Shown: piece by piece, positions 7,083 through 14,351 of the stretch | Layout of the letters: the number at the start of each line of letters is the position of its first letter | Position numbering within the stretch: the first letter of the stretch is position 1 | DNA from: DATLXH01 sp035576005 | GTDB lineage: Bacteria > Acidobacteriota > Thermoanaerobaculia > Gp7-AA8 | Assembly (NCBI GenBank): GCA_035576005.1 | Contig: DATLXH010000089.1 | Span: 1 to 17,781 of the forward strand | DNA length: 17,781 bases | Direction: 5' to 3' | Program-made: the position numbers and the translations under genes | The notes under the pieces: model-generated | The model's input: only the letters and a program-made list of their open reading frames with translations | Databases searched by the model: none | What the model was told of the DNA's origin: nothing

Positions 7083-9521
7083 TTACGCGCGAAGTTCGCG
7101 CTGGTCGCCGGCTGGAACGTGCGGACGGGTGCGCAGGCGTTGCACTCTCGCGCGGGCAACGGCAGCGCACAGAAGCAGGATCGTGGTGAGTGAGATCCAC
7201 GCTCCCGCGTAGAACGACCTTGGGTGGTAGATGAGCAGGATGTCCGACTTGCCCGGGGGAACGAGAAACCCGATGAACAGATCATTGATCTCGATCATCT
7301 TGACCGCTTCAGAGCCGTTCCGCCGTATTCGCCAGCCCGGATATGCCGGGACACTCGAGGCAATCAGTGTCCAGCGAGGAGCGTTGATGGCGAGCTTGTA
7401 CTCGCTCGGACGAGCCTGCGTCACACGAACGGAAGCGAGTGTCCGCCCCTCAGTCCGGTCTTCGAGCACGTCGGGACGAATCGTATCGAAGAGCGAATCC
7501 GGAAACCGCTTGACGAGCACCGTCCTGCTCCAGTCCTGGTTCGTCATGATGCCGTCCATACGCTTGGCATCATTGAATTCGTTGATTGCATGATCTGCGG
7601 CAAAGAACCGGGACACCGCCTTCAGGTTCTCGAATACTCTCCCGTCCTTGCCGCTATAGACCTGCTTGAGACGAGAGCTGCTCAGGTCCTGCCCCGGACC
7701 AGTCAGGATGTAGCGAACATTCATGTAATCCAGAAACGGATGGTCGAACTTCGAGAGCATCGCGAAGTACTCCGCGCTGCTGTATCCGGTTAGCACACGA
7801 AGCGCACCCAGATAGCGACCGTGCGCCATCGGGTCGTGAGCGCGGATATCCTCCAGCCCGAAGATCGCCGAAACATTCGGAAAGAACATCGCGCCGCTTC
7901 CGGCGATACGGAAAATGGACCCTGTAACTCGACCGGCATCGCGCTTCTGCTCGAGAAACCGGATCATCGGCGTCCGCGGATAAAAGTCGGACCGCGGAAT
8001 GACGGTGTTCCAGTGATAGCCGAAGCTCCAGAGCTCGGCGCCTGTCAAGGCAACCAGTAGCGCCGCAGCCACCGACGGCCGGACGTGCGAGCGCAGTCCG
8101 AAAAAGCCACATACGACCAGCAGCGTCATCGGGAGAATGCTGGTGTTCCTTGCATGCTCGAAGGAGTTTCCCTCGGGCGGTCGACTCATGAGAAACGCAG
8201 CCGCGATGAGCAGGAAGCCGGTGAGCGACGTGAGCAGAAGGAGTGACCGCCTTTGTTCGATGATCCCTCGCTCGACAATCAATCCCGCCATGACGGCCGC
8301 GAGCCAGCAGAAGACGAGGCGAAGCCTTCCATTCGCGGCGAGCGAGAAGAGCGGGAGACGATGGAAGAGATCGGAAACAACCGGCCAACCCATCGCGATG
8401 GCAACCACCAGCGGGGCGAACAACACGAAGAACGTTCCCCTTTCTCGCCACGCGCGGCGGCGGACGAGATCGATGAGCAGCGTCAGCCACGCGGCAAAGC
8501 CCAGGATCCCTGCAGAGCCTGAGGCGAACTCGGCGATACCGGGACCCCAAAGGTTGTGCTCACGGAACGTTCCGAAGTACTGGTTCTGATAGAACGTTAT
8601 GAGAGCGTTTGCATCCATACGCGTGATCTGCGTCGGAGCGTTTTTGAGCACCTCTATCCGTTTCGAGCGAGGCAGAGATTCGAGCAGCGGAAGGATGAAT
8701 GGCAGAGCGATCAGTACAGCCATCAGGCCTGCTGCAATCACTCCCGCAATTCCGACCGCGACCTTTCTTGTCCGCTCAGCAATTAGACAGAACAGGACAT
8801 AGCTCCCGCTGGCGAAGATGATGTGAGCAGCCGTTTCGGGATGGCCGTTGAGAAGGAGTGCCGACATGACCGCTGTGCAAAGAGCCACTCGCGCCGCAGT
8901 GACCGATTCGAGCAGAAGATCGATCGCATAGAAGGTGGCTGGCAGAAGAGCCGCGACCGAGACCATGGGAAAGTGAAGCCAGACCATAAGGAATGAGCTG
9001 AAGCCAAATGCCACCGCAGTCAACGTGGCCGCTTCCTCTGAGAAGCCGCGTCTCCGCATGAAGAGAAATGCGAAGGTGAGTGCGATCAGAATCTTGAGTG
9101 CGGCCTCGCAGCTGATGCTCTCGGCCAGCGGAAGGGGAAGAGTAATGAGATGGAGAATCGACAGTCCGGAGCTCTGTCCGTTTGCCAGTAGTGGATAGCC
9201 GGCCCCCGCGCTGGCGTTCCAGAGAGGTGGAGTCAGATCCTTCCAGGACTCGCGCACCAGATGGGTCCACGGCACCACCTGAAGGGGTATGTCATTGAGC
9301 TCGCCGTTTAAAGGAGCACGCGAATCTCTCCAGGGAGGGAGCGTGAATATGTAATCGAGAGGACCGCTGACATAGGGGAGAACCAGCGGCTGAAAAAGAA
9401 ATAGAAGAGCGAGCAGGTAAAAGAAGAACGCGATCTTCCATGGGAGCGGAGCGCCGAGGCGGCGACCTGCGAAAACGGCCAGGGCGTAGACGAGCGCCAG
9501 ATAGGCAAAGGTTGGATTCAC
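7083..9521 (-). CDS. YfhO-like multi-pass membrane protein (GT-C type)
   Basis: This is a protein of about 812 residues. Roughly the first 500 residues hold a dozen or more hydrophobic helices (for example YLALVYALAVFAG, IAFFFYLLALLFLFQ). The first large loop contains DYIFTLPPWRDSRAP and PPLWNASAGAGYPLLANGQS, as in bacterial YfhO and related GT-C glycosyltransferase-like proteins. The C-terminal ~250 residues form an extracytoplasmic domain (RWTLIASSVPAYPGWRIRRNG, VPPGKSDILLIYHPRSF) before a final membrane helix near the end. Members are implicated in glycosylating lipoteichoic acid or other cell-envelope polymers with polyprenyl-linked sugars; the substrate here is unknown. The start is a GTG at 9521 with AAGG about six bases upstream. 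It lies 60 bases after the cation exporter gene and is probably co-transcribed. Confidence 0.85.
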   Translation of the reverse strand: MNPTFAYLALVYALAVFAGRRLGAPLPWKIAFFFYLLALLFLFQPLVLPYVSGPLDYIFTLPPWRDSRAPLNGELNDIPLQVVPWTHLVRESWKDLTPPLWNASAGAGYPLLANGQSSGLSILHLITLPLPLAESISCEAALKILIALTFAFLFMRRRGFSEEAATLTAVAFGFSSFLMVWLHFPMVSVAALLPATFYAIDLLLESVTAARVALCTAVMSALLLNGHPETAAHIIFASGSYVLFCLIAERTRKVAVGIAGVIAAGLMAVLIALPFILPLLESLPRSKRIEVLKNAPTQITRMDANALITFYQNQYFGTFREHNLWGPGIAEFASGSAGILGFAAWLTLLIDLVRRRAWRERGTFFVLFAPLVVAIAMGWPVVSDLFHRLPLFSLAANGRLRLVFCWLAAVMAGLIVERGIIEQRRSLLLLTSLTGFLLIAAAFLMSRPPEGNSFEHARNTSILPMTLLVVCGFFGLRSHVRPSVAAALLVALTGAELWSFGYHWNTVIPRSDFYPRTPMIRFLEQKRDAGRVTGSIFRIAGSGAMFFPNVSAIFGLEDIRAHDPMAHGRYLGALRVLTGYSSAEYFAMLSKFDHPFLDYMNVRYILTGPGQDLSSSRLKQVYSGKDGRVFENLKAVSRFFAADHAINEFNDAKRMDGIMTNQDWSRTVLVKRFPDSLFDTIRPDVLEDRTEGRTLASVRVTQARPSEYKLAINAPRWTLIASSVPAYPGWRIRRNGSEAVKMIEINDLFIGFLVPPGKSDILLIYHPRSFYAGAWISLTTILLLCAAVARARVQRLRTRPHVPAGDQRELRA

Positions 9522-9581
9522 CTCGCGCCTTATAGATCAGCTGCGCCGAATGAGCAACGAGGCCGGCAATCAGACCGGGCG

Positions 9582-10544
9582 TTACGCTTTCCTTCGGTCT
9601 CCGCTTCGGGTCCGCCGTTCCGTTGCCGGCTGACAAAGAGGGTCGTCCTCATCGCAGCCGGTGAACTCGAACTGAATCGTGGTGTGAGCAATCTTATACG
9701 TCTGCGAAAGCATCGCCGAGACACGACTCAGGATATCGCCCGTGTCTCGAAGCGAAACGTCACCGACCATCAGATGGCAGGAGAGCGCAGGGCGTGACGG
9801 TGCAATGGCCCAGATGTGAAGATGGTGGACGCCGGAAACCCCGGCTTCAGCGGCAAGGTCACGACTCACGGCGGCAGGATCGATTCCGCTCGGAGTCCCT
9901 TCGAGGAGCAGGTTCACGGTCTCGCGCAGAATGCCCCAGCTGCTCCAGAGAATCAGGAGGGCGATGACCACAGAGATCAGCGGATCGAAGATGGTCAGTC
10001 CCGTCATCCGGATCACCACGGCGGCGATGAGAATCCCCACCGAGGATGCAGCATCGCCGAGCATGTGAATGACGGCGCTTCGGATGTTGACGTCGGATTT
10101 TCCTTCTTCGTGAAGCCAGTACGTGATGCATCCATTCAGAACGAGCGCACAGAGTGAAATGATGATCATCCACTGCGTGCTCACAGGCTGCGGATTCCGA
10201 AAGCGCTCATACGCCTCGAAGAGAATGTAGATCGTGAATCCGACCAGGGTCCCTGCGTTGATGAACGCAGCAAGAATCCCCGCACGCTGATATCCGTACG
10301 ACTTCGACTCCGTCGCCGGCTTCCGCTCGAGTCGTACCGCAACCAACGCGAGAATGAGGGCGAGGGCATCGAGGAAGTTGTGAAGAGCGTCGCCAATCAG
10401 CGCGAGCGAGTTCGAGTAGAGACCTGCGGCCAGCTCGATCACGACGAACAGCGCCGTCGCAAGCGTGGAGATCAGCAGCTTTCTGCTGACACCCTCATTG
10501 TGCGAGGTCTCGTGCGAATGGGAGTGAGAGTGGGAGTGACCCAT
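9582..10544 (-). CDS. Cation diffusion facilitator (zinc/cobalt/cadmium exporter, CzcD/ZitB-like)
   Basis: CDF proteins export divalent metal ions from the cytosol in exchange for protons. The protein has 320 residues, six membrane helices and a cytosolic C-terminal domain. The N-terminus is a histidine-rich tract (GHSHSHSHSHETSH), a feature of Zn-transporting members. Metal-site HxxxD motifs are visible in helix 2 (H55 and D59 in LHNFLD) and helix 5 (H160 and D164 in VIHMLGD). The C-terminal domain carries VHHLHIWAIAPSRPALSCHL and ends in a Cys-containing tail (CDEDDPLC). The ATG at 10544 has GAGG close upstream. It is 68 bases downstream of purD and 60 upstream of the YfhO-like gene, all on the minus strand. 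Zinc is the likeliest substrate but is not proven by sequence. Confidence 0.93.
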   Translation of the reverse strand: MGHSHSHSHSHETSHNEGVSRKLLISTLATALFVVIELAAGLYSNSLALIGDALHNFLDALALILALVAVRLERKPATESKSYGYQRAGILAAFINAGTLVGFTIYILFEAYERFRNPQPVSTQWMIIISLCALVLNGCITYWLHEEGKSDVNIRSAVIHMLGDAASSVGILIAAVVIRMTGLTIFDPLISVVIALLILWSSWGILRETVNLLLEGTPSGIDPAAVSRDLAAEAGVSGVHHLHIWAIAPSRPALSCHLMVGDVSLRDTGDILSRVSAMLSQTYKIAHTTIQFEFTGCDEDDPLCQPATERRTRSGDRRKA

Positions 10545-10612
10545 GCACCTCGTAACTCAGGAAGCAAAGCAGGGATTTCGCGACCCGGGCCCTGAGTGCC
10601 CTAACCGGGACG

Positions 10613-11899
10613 TTACTCGCCGACTACCTGCTTTCGCTGCTCCAGCGCGCGATAGCCGATGTCGGTCCGATACCTGGCCCCCTCGAAGTGAACCTTCGAA
10701 GCTGCTGCATAGGCTTTTCGGAGGGCCTCCGACAGTGTCGGCGCATGCGCACAGACATTCATTACACGTCCGGCGACACTGACCATTCTGCCGTCTCGCT
10801 TGACGGCTCCGGAGCAGAAGATGATCACGCCATCTTCCTCGATGGGATCCACAGTGACCGTCATACCCTTCTTGAACTCGTCAGGGTAGCCCTCAGCCGC
10901 CACGACGATGCAGGCTGCGGCCTCTTTTTTCCAGTTGAGTTTCATGTCAGTGAGACTGCCGCGCGCGACTCTCATGAACAAATCCGCGAGATCGTCCTCG
11001 AGCCTGATCATCTGCGGCTGCGTTTCGGGATCGCCAAAGCGGCAGTTGTACTCGAGCACCTTCGGGCCGCTCGCAGTGAGCATCAAACCGATGAACAGAC
11101 ATCCGGTGTAAGGGCGACCTTCCTTTGCCATCCCCTGGACCGTTGGAATCGCGATGGTACGCATGATCTCGGCCGCCGTCTCTCCCGACAGAATGACTGC
11201 GGGCGAGTGCGCCCCCATCCCGCCGGTGTTTGGTCCTTCCTCACCATCGAAGGCCTTCTTGTAGTCCTTCGCGGGCGCAAAGGGAACGACCTTGCTACCA
11301 TCAGTGATCACCATGAAGGAAACTTCTTCGCCGGTAAGAAACTCTTCGACGAGGATTCTGTCCGCAGCATTTCCGAACTTCCGCCCTTCAAATACCAGTT
11401 TGAGATATTCGTCGGCCTCGGCCTTGTTCTCGACGATCACGACCCCTTTGCCCGAGGCAAGACCATCGACTTTGATCACGCACGGGTAGCTGCGGGCTTT
11501 CAGTGCTGCTTTCACGTCGTCAATGGACTGACACGTCGTCGATTCAGCCGTGGGGATGTTGTACTTCCTCATGAAGTCCTTCGAGAACACCTTGGAGCCT
11601 TCGAGCTCCGCGGCAAGCCTCGTCGGTCCGAAGATGGCAAGTCCCCGTTTCTGAAACTCATCCACGATCCCGAGCGTGAGCGGGAGCTCAGGACCCACGA
11701 CTGTCAGGTCGATCTTGAGTTTTTCCGCAAAGTCAGCAAGCTCGACGATGTCGGCCACCCCGATCTGGACGCAGTCAGCAATCTCCGCGATGCCGGCGTT
11801 TCCTGGTGCCGCGTAGATCTCCCGCACCAGAGGCGATTGCTTGAGTTTCCAGCAGATCGCGTGCTCCCTGCCCCCTTGCCCCACTACAAGAACGCGCAT
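10613..11899 (-). CDS. purD: Phosphoribosylamine--glycine ligase (GAR synthetase)
   Basis: PurD catalyses the ATP-dependent joining of glycine to 5-phosphoribosylamine, the second step of de novo purine synthesis. The 428-residue length fits. Motifs in order: MRVLVVGQGGREHAICWKL at the N-terminus, TVVGPELPLTLGIVDEF, GLASGKGVVIV and EEFLTGEEVSFM of the ATP-grasp domain, NTGGMGAHSPA, LEYNCRFGDPETQ (metal/ATP site) and YRTDIGYRAL near the end. The start at 11899 is decided by GAGAGGGG immediately upstream and by the conserved N-terminus; a longer frame reaching 12130 is rejected. No other purine gene is nearby. It heads a same-strand series continuing into the CDF exporter, and it is divergent from the sigma-factor operon. 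Confidence 0.97.
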   Translation of the reverse strand: MRVLVVGQGGREHAICWKLKQSPLVREIYAAPGNAGIAEIADCVQIGVADIVELADFAEKLKIDLTVVGPELPLTLGIVDEFQKRGLAIFGPTRLAAELEGSKVFSKDFMRKYNIPTAESTTCQSIDDVKAALKARSYPCVIKVDGLASGKGVVIVENKAEADEYLKLVFEGRKFGNAADRILVEEFLTGEEVSFMVITDGSKVVPFAPAKDYKKAFDGEEGPNTGGMGAHSPAVILSGETAAEIMRTIAIPTVQGMAKEGRPYTGCLFIGLMLTASGPKVLEYNCRFGDPETQPQMIRLEDDLADLFMRVARGSLTDMKLNWKKEAAACIVVAAEGYPDEFKKGMTVTVDPIEEDGVIIFCSGAVKRDGRMVSVAGRVMNVCAHAPTLSEALRKAYAAASKVHFEGARYRTDIGYRALEQRKQVVGE

Positions 11900-12094
11900 T
11901 TTCCCCTCTCGATCGGTGTTGAGCGATTCCGGGTAGTTTACCGCAAAGACCAGGGTAGCTCTGCCGCCGGGAGACGCCCTCGTCCCTGCGAGCCCGAGAA
12001 ACCTGTGGCAGCATGGCCCGTCAGACCGAATGCGCGACCTGGTTTGGGCCCCTGTTTTGGACGTTGCCGTCATACCCTCCGTAATTGAAGTCTG
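11900..12094. promoter_or_regulatory. Divergent intergenic region between purD and the sigma-factor operon
   Basis: These 195 bases must carry the promoters for purD (minus) and the sigma-factor operon (plus). The purD ribosome binding site (AGAGGGG) is clear at its left end. For the plus direction, GGACGTT at 12059-12065 and GTAATT at 12081-12086 are spaced about like an ECF-type promoter and could mean autoregulation. This is a weak match made by eye. Confidence 0.35.
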
Positions 12095-12712
12095 ATGGGC
12101 GCTACGATTCACATGATGAGAACCTCGCACGAGCAGATGGAGCCCGATGATCGACAGCTGGTCGAGTCAATCATCGCCGGCGACTCGTCTGCGTTCGAGA
12201 CGCTCGTCAGACGAAAGACGTCAAAGGTCTACAGCCTCTGCTACCGCGTGATCGGCAACGCCGAGGACGCGAAGGACATCGCGCAGCTCTCTTTCATCAA
12301 GCTCTGGGAGAATGTCGGAAAGTACGACCCGGCCTATGCGTTCGACACCTGGCTCTACCGGATGGTGACGAACGTCGCGATCGATTTCCTGCGCAGCAAG
12401 CAGTCACGCGATGCTGCGGTCTCATCGAACCTCCGCCTCGTGAAGACGGCGGCAGAAGGGGAGCAAACGCTTTCGCTTCAGCGCAAAGAGATCGAGAGCG
12501 TCTTCGCCGATGTTTCTTCGGTACTCTCTCCCAAACAGAAAACCATTTTTGTCATGCGGGAAATGGAAGACCTCCCATCCGTCGAGATCTCGAAGATTCT
12601 CGGCTGCAGGGAGTCTACGGTCCGCAACCACCTCTTCAACGCTCGAAAGCTCATGCAGGAGCAACTGCGGAGACGGTTCCCCGAGTACGCAAACCTCTGG
12701 AGGACGCGATGA
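12095..12712 (+). CDS. ECF-type RNA polymerase sigma factor
   Basis: This protein of about 205 residues has the two domains of group IV sigma factors. Sigma region 2 covers about residues 30-100 (VYSLCYRVIGNAEDAKDIAQLSFIKLW, then AFDTWLYRMVTNVAIDFLRS). Region 4 is near the C-terminus (LSPKQKTIFVMREMEDLPSVEISKIL, then STVRNHLFNARKLM) with its helix-turn-helix. There is no region 3 or 1.1. The start is not settled: ATGs at 12095, 12113, 12116 and 12137 are all possible and none has a strong ribosome binding site; the shared core begins at about MEPDDRQLVE. Its stop overlaps the start of the next gene in an ATGA, so sigma factor and anti-sigma factor are translationally coupled. The target promoters are unknown. 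Confidence 0.93.
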   Translation: MGATIHMMRTSHEQMEPDDRQLVESIIAGDSSAFETLVRRKTSKVYSLCYRVIGNAEDAKDIAQLSFIKLWENVGKYDPAYAFDTWLYRMVTNVAIDFLRSKQSRDAAVSSNLRLVKTAAEGEQTLSLQRKEIESVFADVSSVLSPKQKTIFVMREMEDLPSVEISKILGCRESTVRNHLFNARKLMQEQLRRRFPEYANLWRTR

Positions 12713-13218
12713 GCTGCGAGACCTTTCTGAGCTCCATGGATGCCGCGGAGTTGACTGCGGACGGACTCGCCCACATCCGAACGTGCGCATCGTGTCTATC
12801 CGCCTCGGTCGCGGCAAACCCGGACAATCTGTTTCGTTCGCTGGGTGGAGAGGAGCTTTCCCCGGACGGCGGCGTCGATGCGTTCGTGGCTGATGTCGTC
12901 CAGCAGGTCCACATCCGCCGAACCGAAGTGTCGATGGAGCCCTCCAGGAGACACGTACCGCTGGTCTATCGCTGGAGCCTTGCGGCCGCAGTCTCCGCTG
13001 CGGTTCTGTCCGGTTTCCTGCAGTTCGGGGTCGCACCCGTCGAGCCGACTGGGGCGAGGTCTTCGACACCAATGGCCAGCCAGAGTCCTCTGGCGACGCG
13101 ACCAGTGATCGAAAGCTATCAATCGGGAGAGGCCACAATCGTCGAGCTTCCTTCAGATCCTTCCAGCGACATTCAGGTAGTCATGGTTTTTGACGAAACT
13201 CTTCCGGTGGACCTATGA
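12709..13218 (+). CDS. Putative zinc-binding anti-sigma factor, single membrane helix
   Basis: A 169-residue protein encoded directly after the sigma factor with a four-base overlap. The N-terminal cytosolic part carries H22-x3-C26-x2-C29 (HIRTCASC) with an upstream C3, the zinc-finger pattern of ZAS/zf-HC2 anti-sigma domains. One membrane helix lies at about residues 88-108 (YRWSLAAAVSAAVLSGFLQF). The C-terminal ~60 residues would be extracytoplasmic and end in a strand-rich segment (ATIVELPSDPSSDIQVVMVF). It probably binds and silences the adjacent sigma factor and senses an envelope or redox signal. Sequence identity to known anti-sigma factors cannot be measured here; the call rests on the motif, topology and operon position. 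It overlaps the next gene by another ATGA. Confidence 0.8.
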   Translation: MSCETFLSSMDAAELTADGLAHIRTCASCLSASVAANPDNLFRSLGGEELSPDGGVDAFVADVVQQVHIRRTEVSMEPSRRHVPLVYRWSLAAAVSAAVLSGFLQFGVAPVEPTGARSSTPMASQSPLATRPVIESYQSGEATIVELPSDPSSDIQVVMVFDETLPVDL

Positions 13219-13919
13219 ACAAAACACTCCTTCCTCTTCTGACTCTTCTTCTGCTGCTTGGCGGCTCACCAATTCTCGCTGACGACGCGCCTGCAGGCAG
13301 CAACCTGTCGGTGAAGACCTTCCAGTTCAAGCATAAAGAAGCCTCCAGAGCTGCCACCGCGATCAAGTCTCTGATCAGTGCGGAGGGGTCTATATCCATC
13401 CAGCCATCGAGCAATACGCTGGTCGTATCCGACCATATCGAGAACCTCAAAAACGTCGCGGCGCTGCTCCTGAAGTTTGATGCACCATCAAGAAGCTTCA
13501 AGCTCAGCATCAGACTCGTCGCAGCATCACGCGTTGACCAGGGGGCTGCGAAGATCCCTGATGAGCTCAAGCCGATTTCGCAGAAACTCAGCGGTCTCCT
13601 CCGGTTCAACTCCTTCGAGAGTGTCGGAGAAATTTCGGCGGAAGGGGCAGAAGGTGATGCGGTCGTCTGCGATCTCCAGGGTGGGTTTCACGCCGATTTC
13701 CTCTTCGGAGAGTACGACGTCGAAAGTGACTCGATTCGCGTCAGCGATCTTCAGCTCTCACGCCTGCAACCCACCGGCGAACAGAGTGGGGAGCTGGTAA
13801 AGCTTCTCAAAACCTCGCTCAATCTGAAGGTCGGACAGATGGTGATCATGAGTGTCTCGCGCGATCCTCAGAGCCAGAAAGCACTCATGGTCGTGTTCGT
13901 TGCAAGAAAAAACAGTTAG
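13215..13919 (+). CDS. Secreted protein with a secretin N-domain
   Basis: The 234-residue protein starts with a signal peptide (hydrophobic stretch LLPLLTLLLLLGG, cleavage likely after ILA, residue 22). Residues about 33-90 (VKTFQFKHKEASRAATAI through NTLVVSDHIENLKNVAALL) match the secretin/NolW-like N-domain found in the periplasmic part of type II, type III and type IV pilus secretins. The rest (about residues 95-230) is beta-rich and unrecognised. There is no secretin pore domain, and the length is far too short for a secretin. Its start overlaps the anti-sigma stop, so it is the third member of a coupled operon. By analogy to STN-domain signalling it may touch the periplasmic part of the anti-sigma factor; this is inference. 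A strong intrinsic terminator follows. Confidence 0.78.
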   Translation: MNKTLLPLLTLLLLLGGSPILADDAPAGSNLSVKTFQFKHKEASRAATAIKSLISAEGSISIQPSSNTLVVSDHIENLKNVAALLLKFDAPSRSFKLSIRLVAASRVDQGAAKIPDELKPISQKLSGLLRFNSFESVGEISAEGAEGDAVVCDLQGGFHADFLFGEYDVESDSIRVSDLQLSRLQPTGEQSGELVKLLKTSLNLKVGQMVIMSVSRDPQSQKALMVVFVARKNS

Positions 13920-13967
13920 ACCCCATTCGCCCCGCGTCGAGGCGAATCTCTCCTACACTGCATTAGA

Positions 13968-13998
13968 GAACGGAGGCCGAAAGGCCTCCGTTCTTTTT
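13968..13998 (+). terminator. Intrinsic terminator of the sigma/anti-sigma/secretin-N operon
   Basis: A perfect eleven-pair stem (GAACGGAGGCC with GGCCTCCGTTC) closes on a GAAA tetraloop and is followed by five T residues. It lies 49 bases after the stop codon. This is a textbook rho-independent terminator and the strongest one in the window. Confidence 0.93.
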
Positions 13999-14015
13999 GC
14001 GTCTGGTTTGCTTTT

Positions 14016-14039
14016 CCCCTCTCCGGGCGGGAGAGGTGG
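14016..14039. repeat. CCCCTCTCC...GGAGAGG repeat unit
   Basis: CCTCTCC, a short GGGC loop region and GGAGAGG-like bases form a compact palindrome immediately before the truncated long hairpin element. The same order (CCTCTCC unit, then TCTAGCCCGC element start) is seen at 6364-6404. Confidence 0.6.
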
Positions 14040-14045
14040 CGCGTC

Positions 14046-14156
14046 TAGCCCGCATTTCTCACAGACCTTCGCCGCGAGGTGCCGAGAGCGGCCTGGATGC
14101 GAGGCGCACGACGGTTTCGCGACGAGAGATAGTTGACACTGTGTCGAGAGCAACCG
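14046..14156 (+). repeat. Long hairpin element, truncated copy 3
   Basis: The left arm (TAGCCCGCATTTCTCACAG onward) and the centre are present, but the centre is altered: GATAGT-TGAC-ACTGTG instead of CATAGT with ACTATG. The right arm is missing; homology to the other copies stops at about GAGAGCAACCG and a different palindrome follows within a few bases. It has the same orientation as the other copies. Being unable to fold like them, it is probably a decayed remnant. Confidence 0.82.
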
Positions 14157-14160
14157 GGGC

Positions 14161-14195
14161 GGGTGTAGGGACGCAGGGCCTGCGTCCCTACACCC
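14161..14195. repeat. Perfect GTAGGGACGCAG palindrome
   Basis: GGGTGTAGGGACGCAG is followed, after a three-base GGC loop, by its exact reverse complement. The 16-base arms are perfect. It occupies the place where the right arm of hairpin element copy 3 should begin. A shorter relative lies at 14286-14304. Confidence 0.88.
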
Positions 14196-14285
14196 AGACA
14201 TTCGCATCAGGAATTCTGCATCCCGGCATGAACTTTCGTCCTAAGCGATAGCCGACGACATCTTCTCGGTCAGGGACAGGGTACT

Positions 14286-14304
14286 GGACGCACGCCGTGC
14301 GTCC
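14286..14304. repeat. GGACGCACG palindrome
   Basis: GGACGCACG and CGTGCGTCC flank a single C. It shares the GGACGCA...TGCGTCCCT pattern with the palindrome at 14161-14195 and is probably a diverged member of the same dispersed family. Confidence 0.65.
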
Positions 14305-14308
14305 CTGC

Positions 14309-14336
14309 GCTCGCATTCTGTGACCTTTGTCGCGAG
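14309..14336 (+). repeat. Decayed fragment resembling the long hairpin element's left end
   Basis: GCTCGCATTCTGTGACC followed by TTTGTCGCGAG matches the element's left end with a small internal deletion and a few substitutions (compare GCCCGCATTTCTCACAG then ACCTTTGTCGTGAG in copy 2). It may be a remnant of a fifth copy. The match is short and could be partly chance. Confidence 0.4.
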
Positions 14337-14351
14337 GGTCAAAAGAGACCC

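Larger units (their letters stand above)
13999..14351. other. Repeat-rich intergenic region with no gene
   Basis: Between the terminator and the polX stop codon I find no credible gene. The stretch is packed with repeat units: a CCCTCTCC-type palindrome (14016-14039), a truncated long hairpin element (14046-14156), a perfect CTGCGTCCC palindrome (14161-14195), a related GGACGCACG palindrome (14286-14304), a decayed fragment resembling an element end (14309-14336), and a seven-pair hairpin (14334-14353) overlapping the polX stop. It looks like a site where short repeats accumulate. Confidence 0.8.

Noticed and set aside
10688..12088. A 466-codon open frame antisense to purD
   Set aside because: It mirrors purD across almost its entire length, has no recognisable motif, and long antisense frames are common opposite GC-rich genes. 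purD has every family motif.
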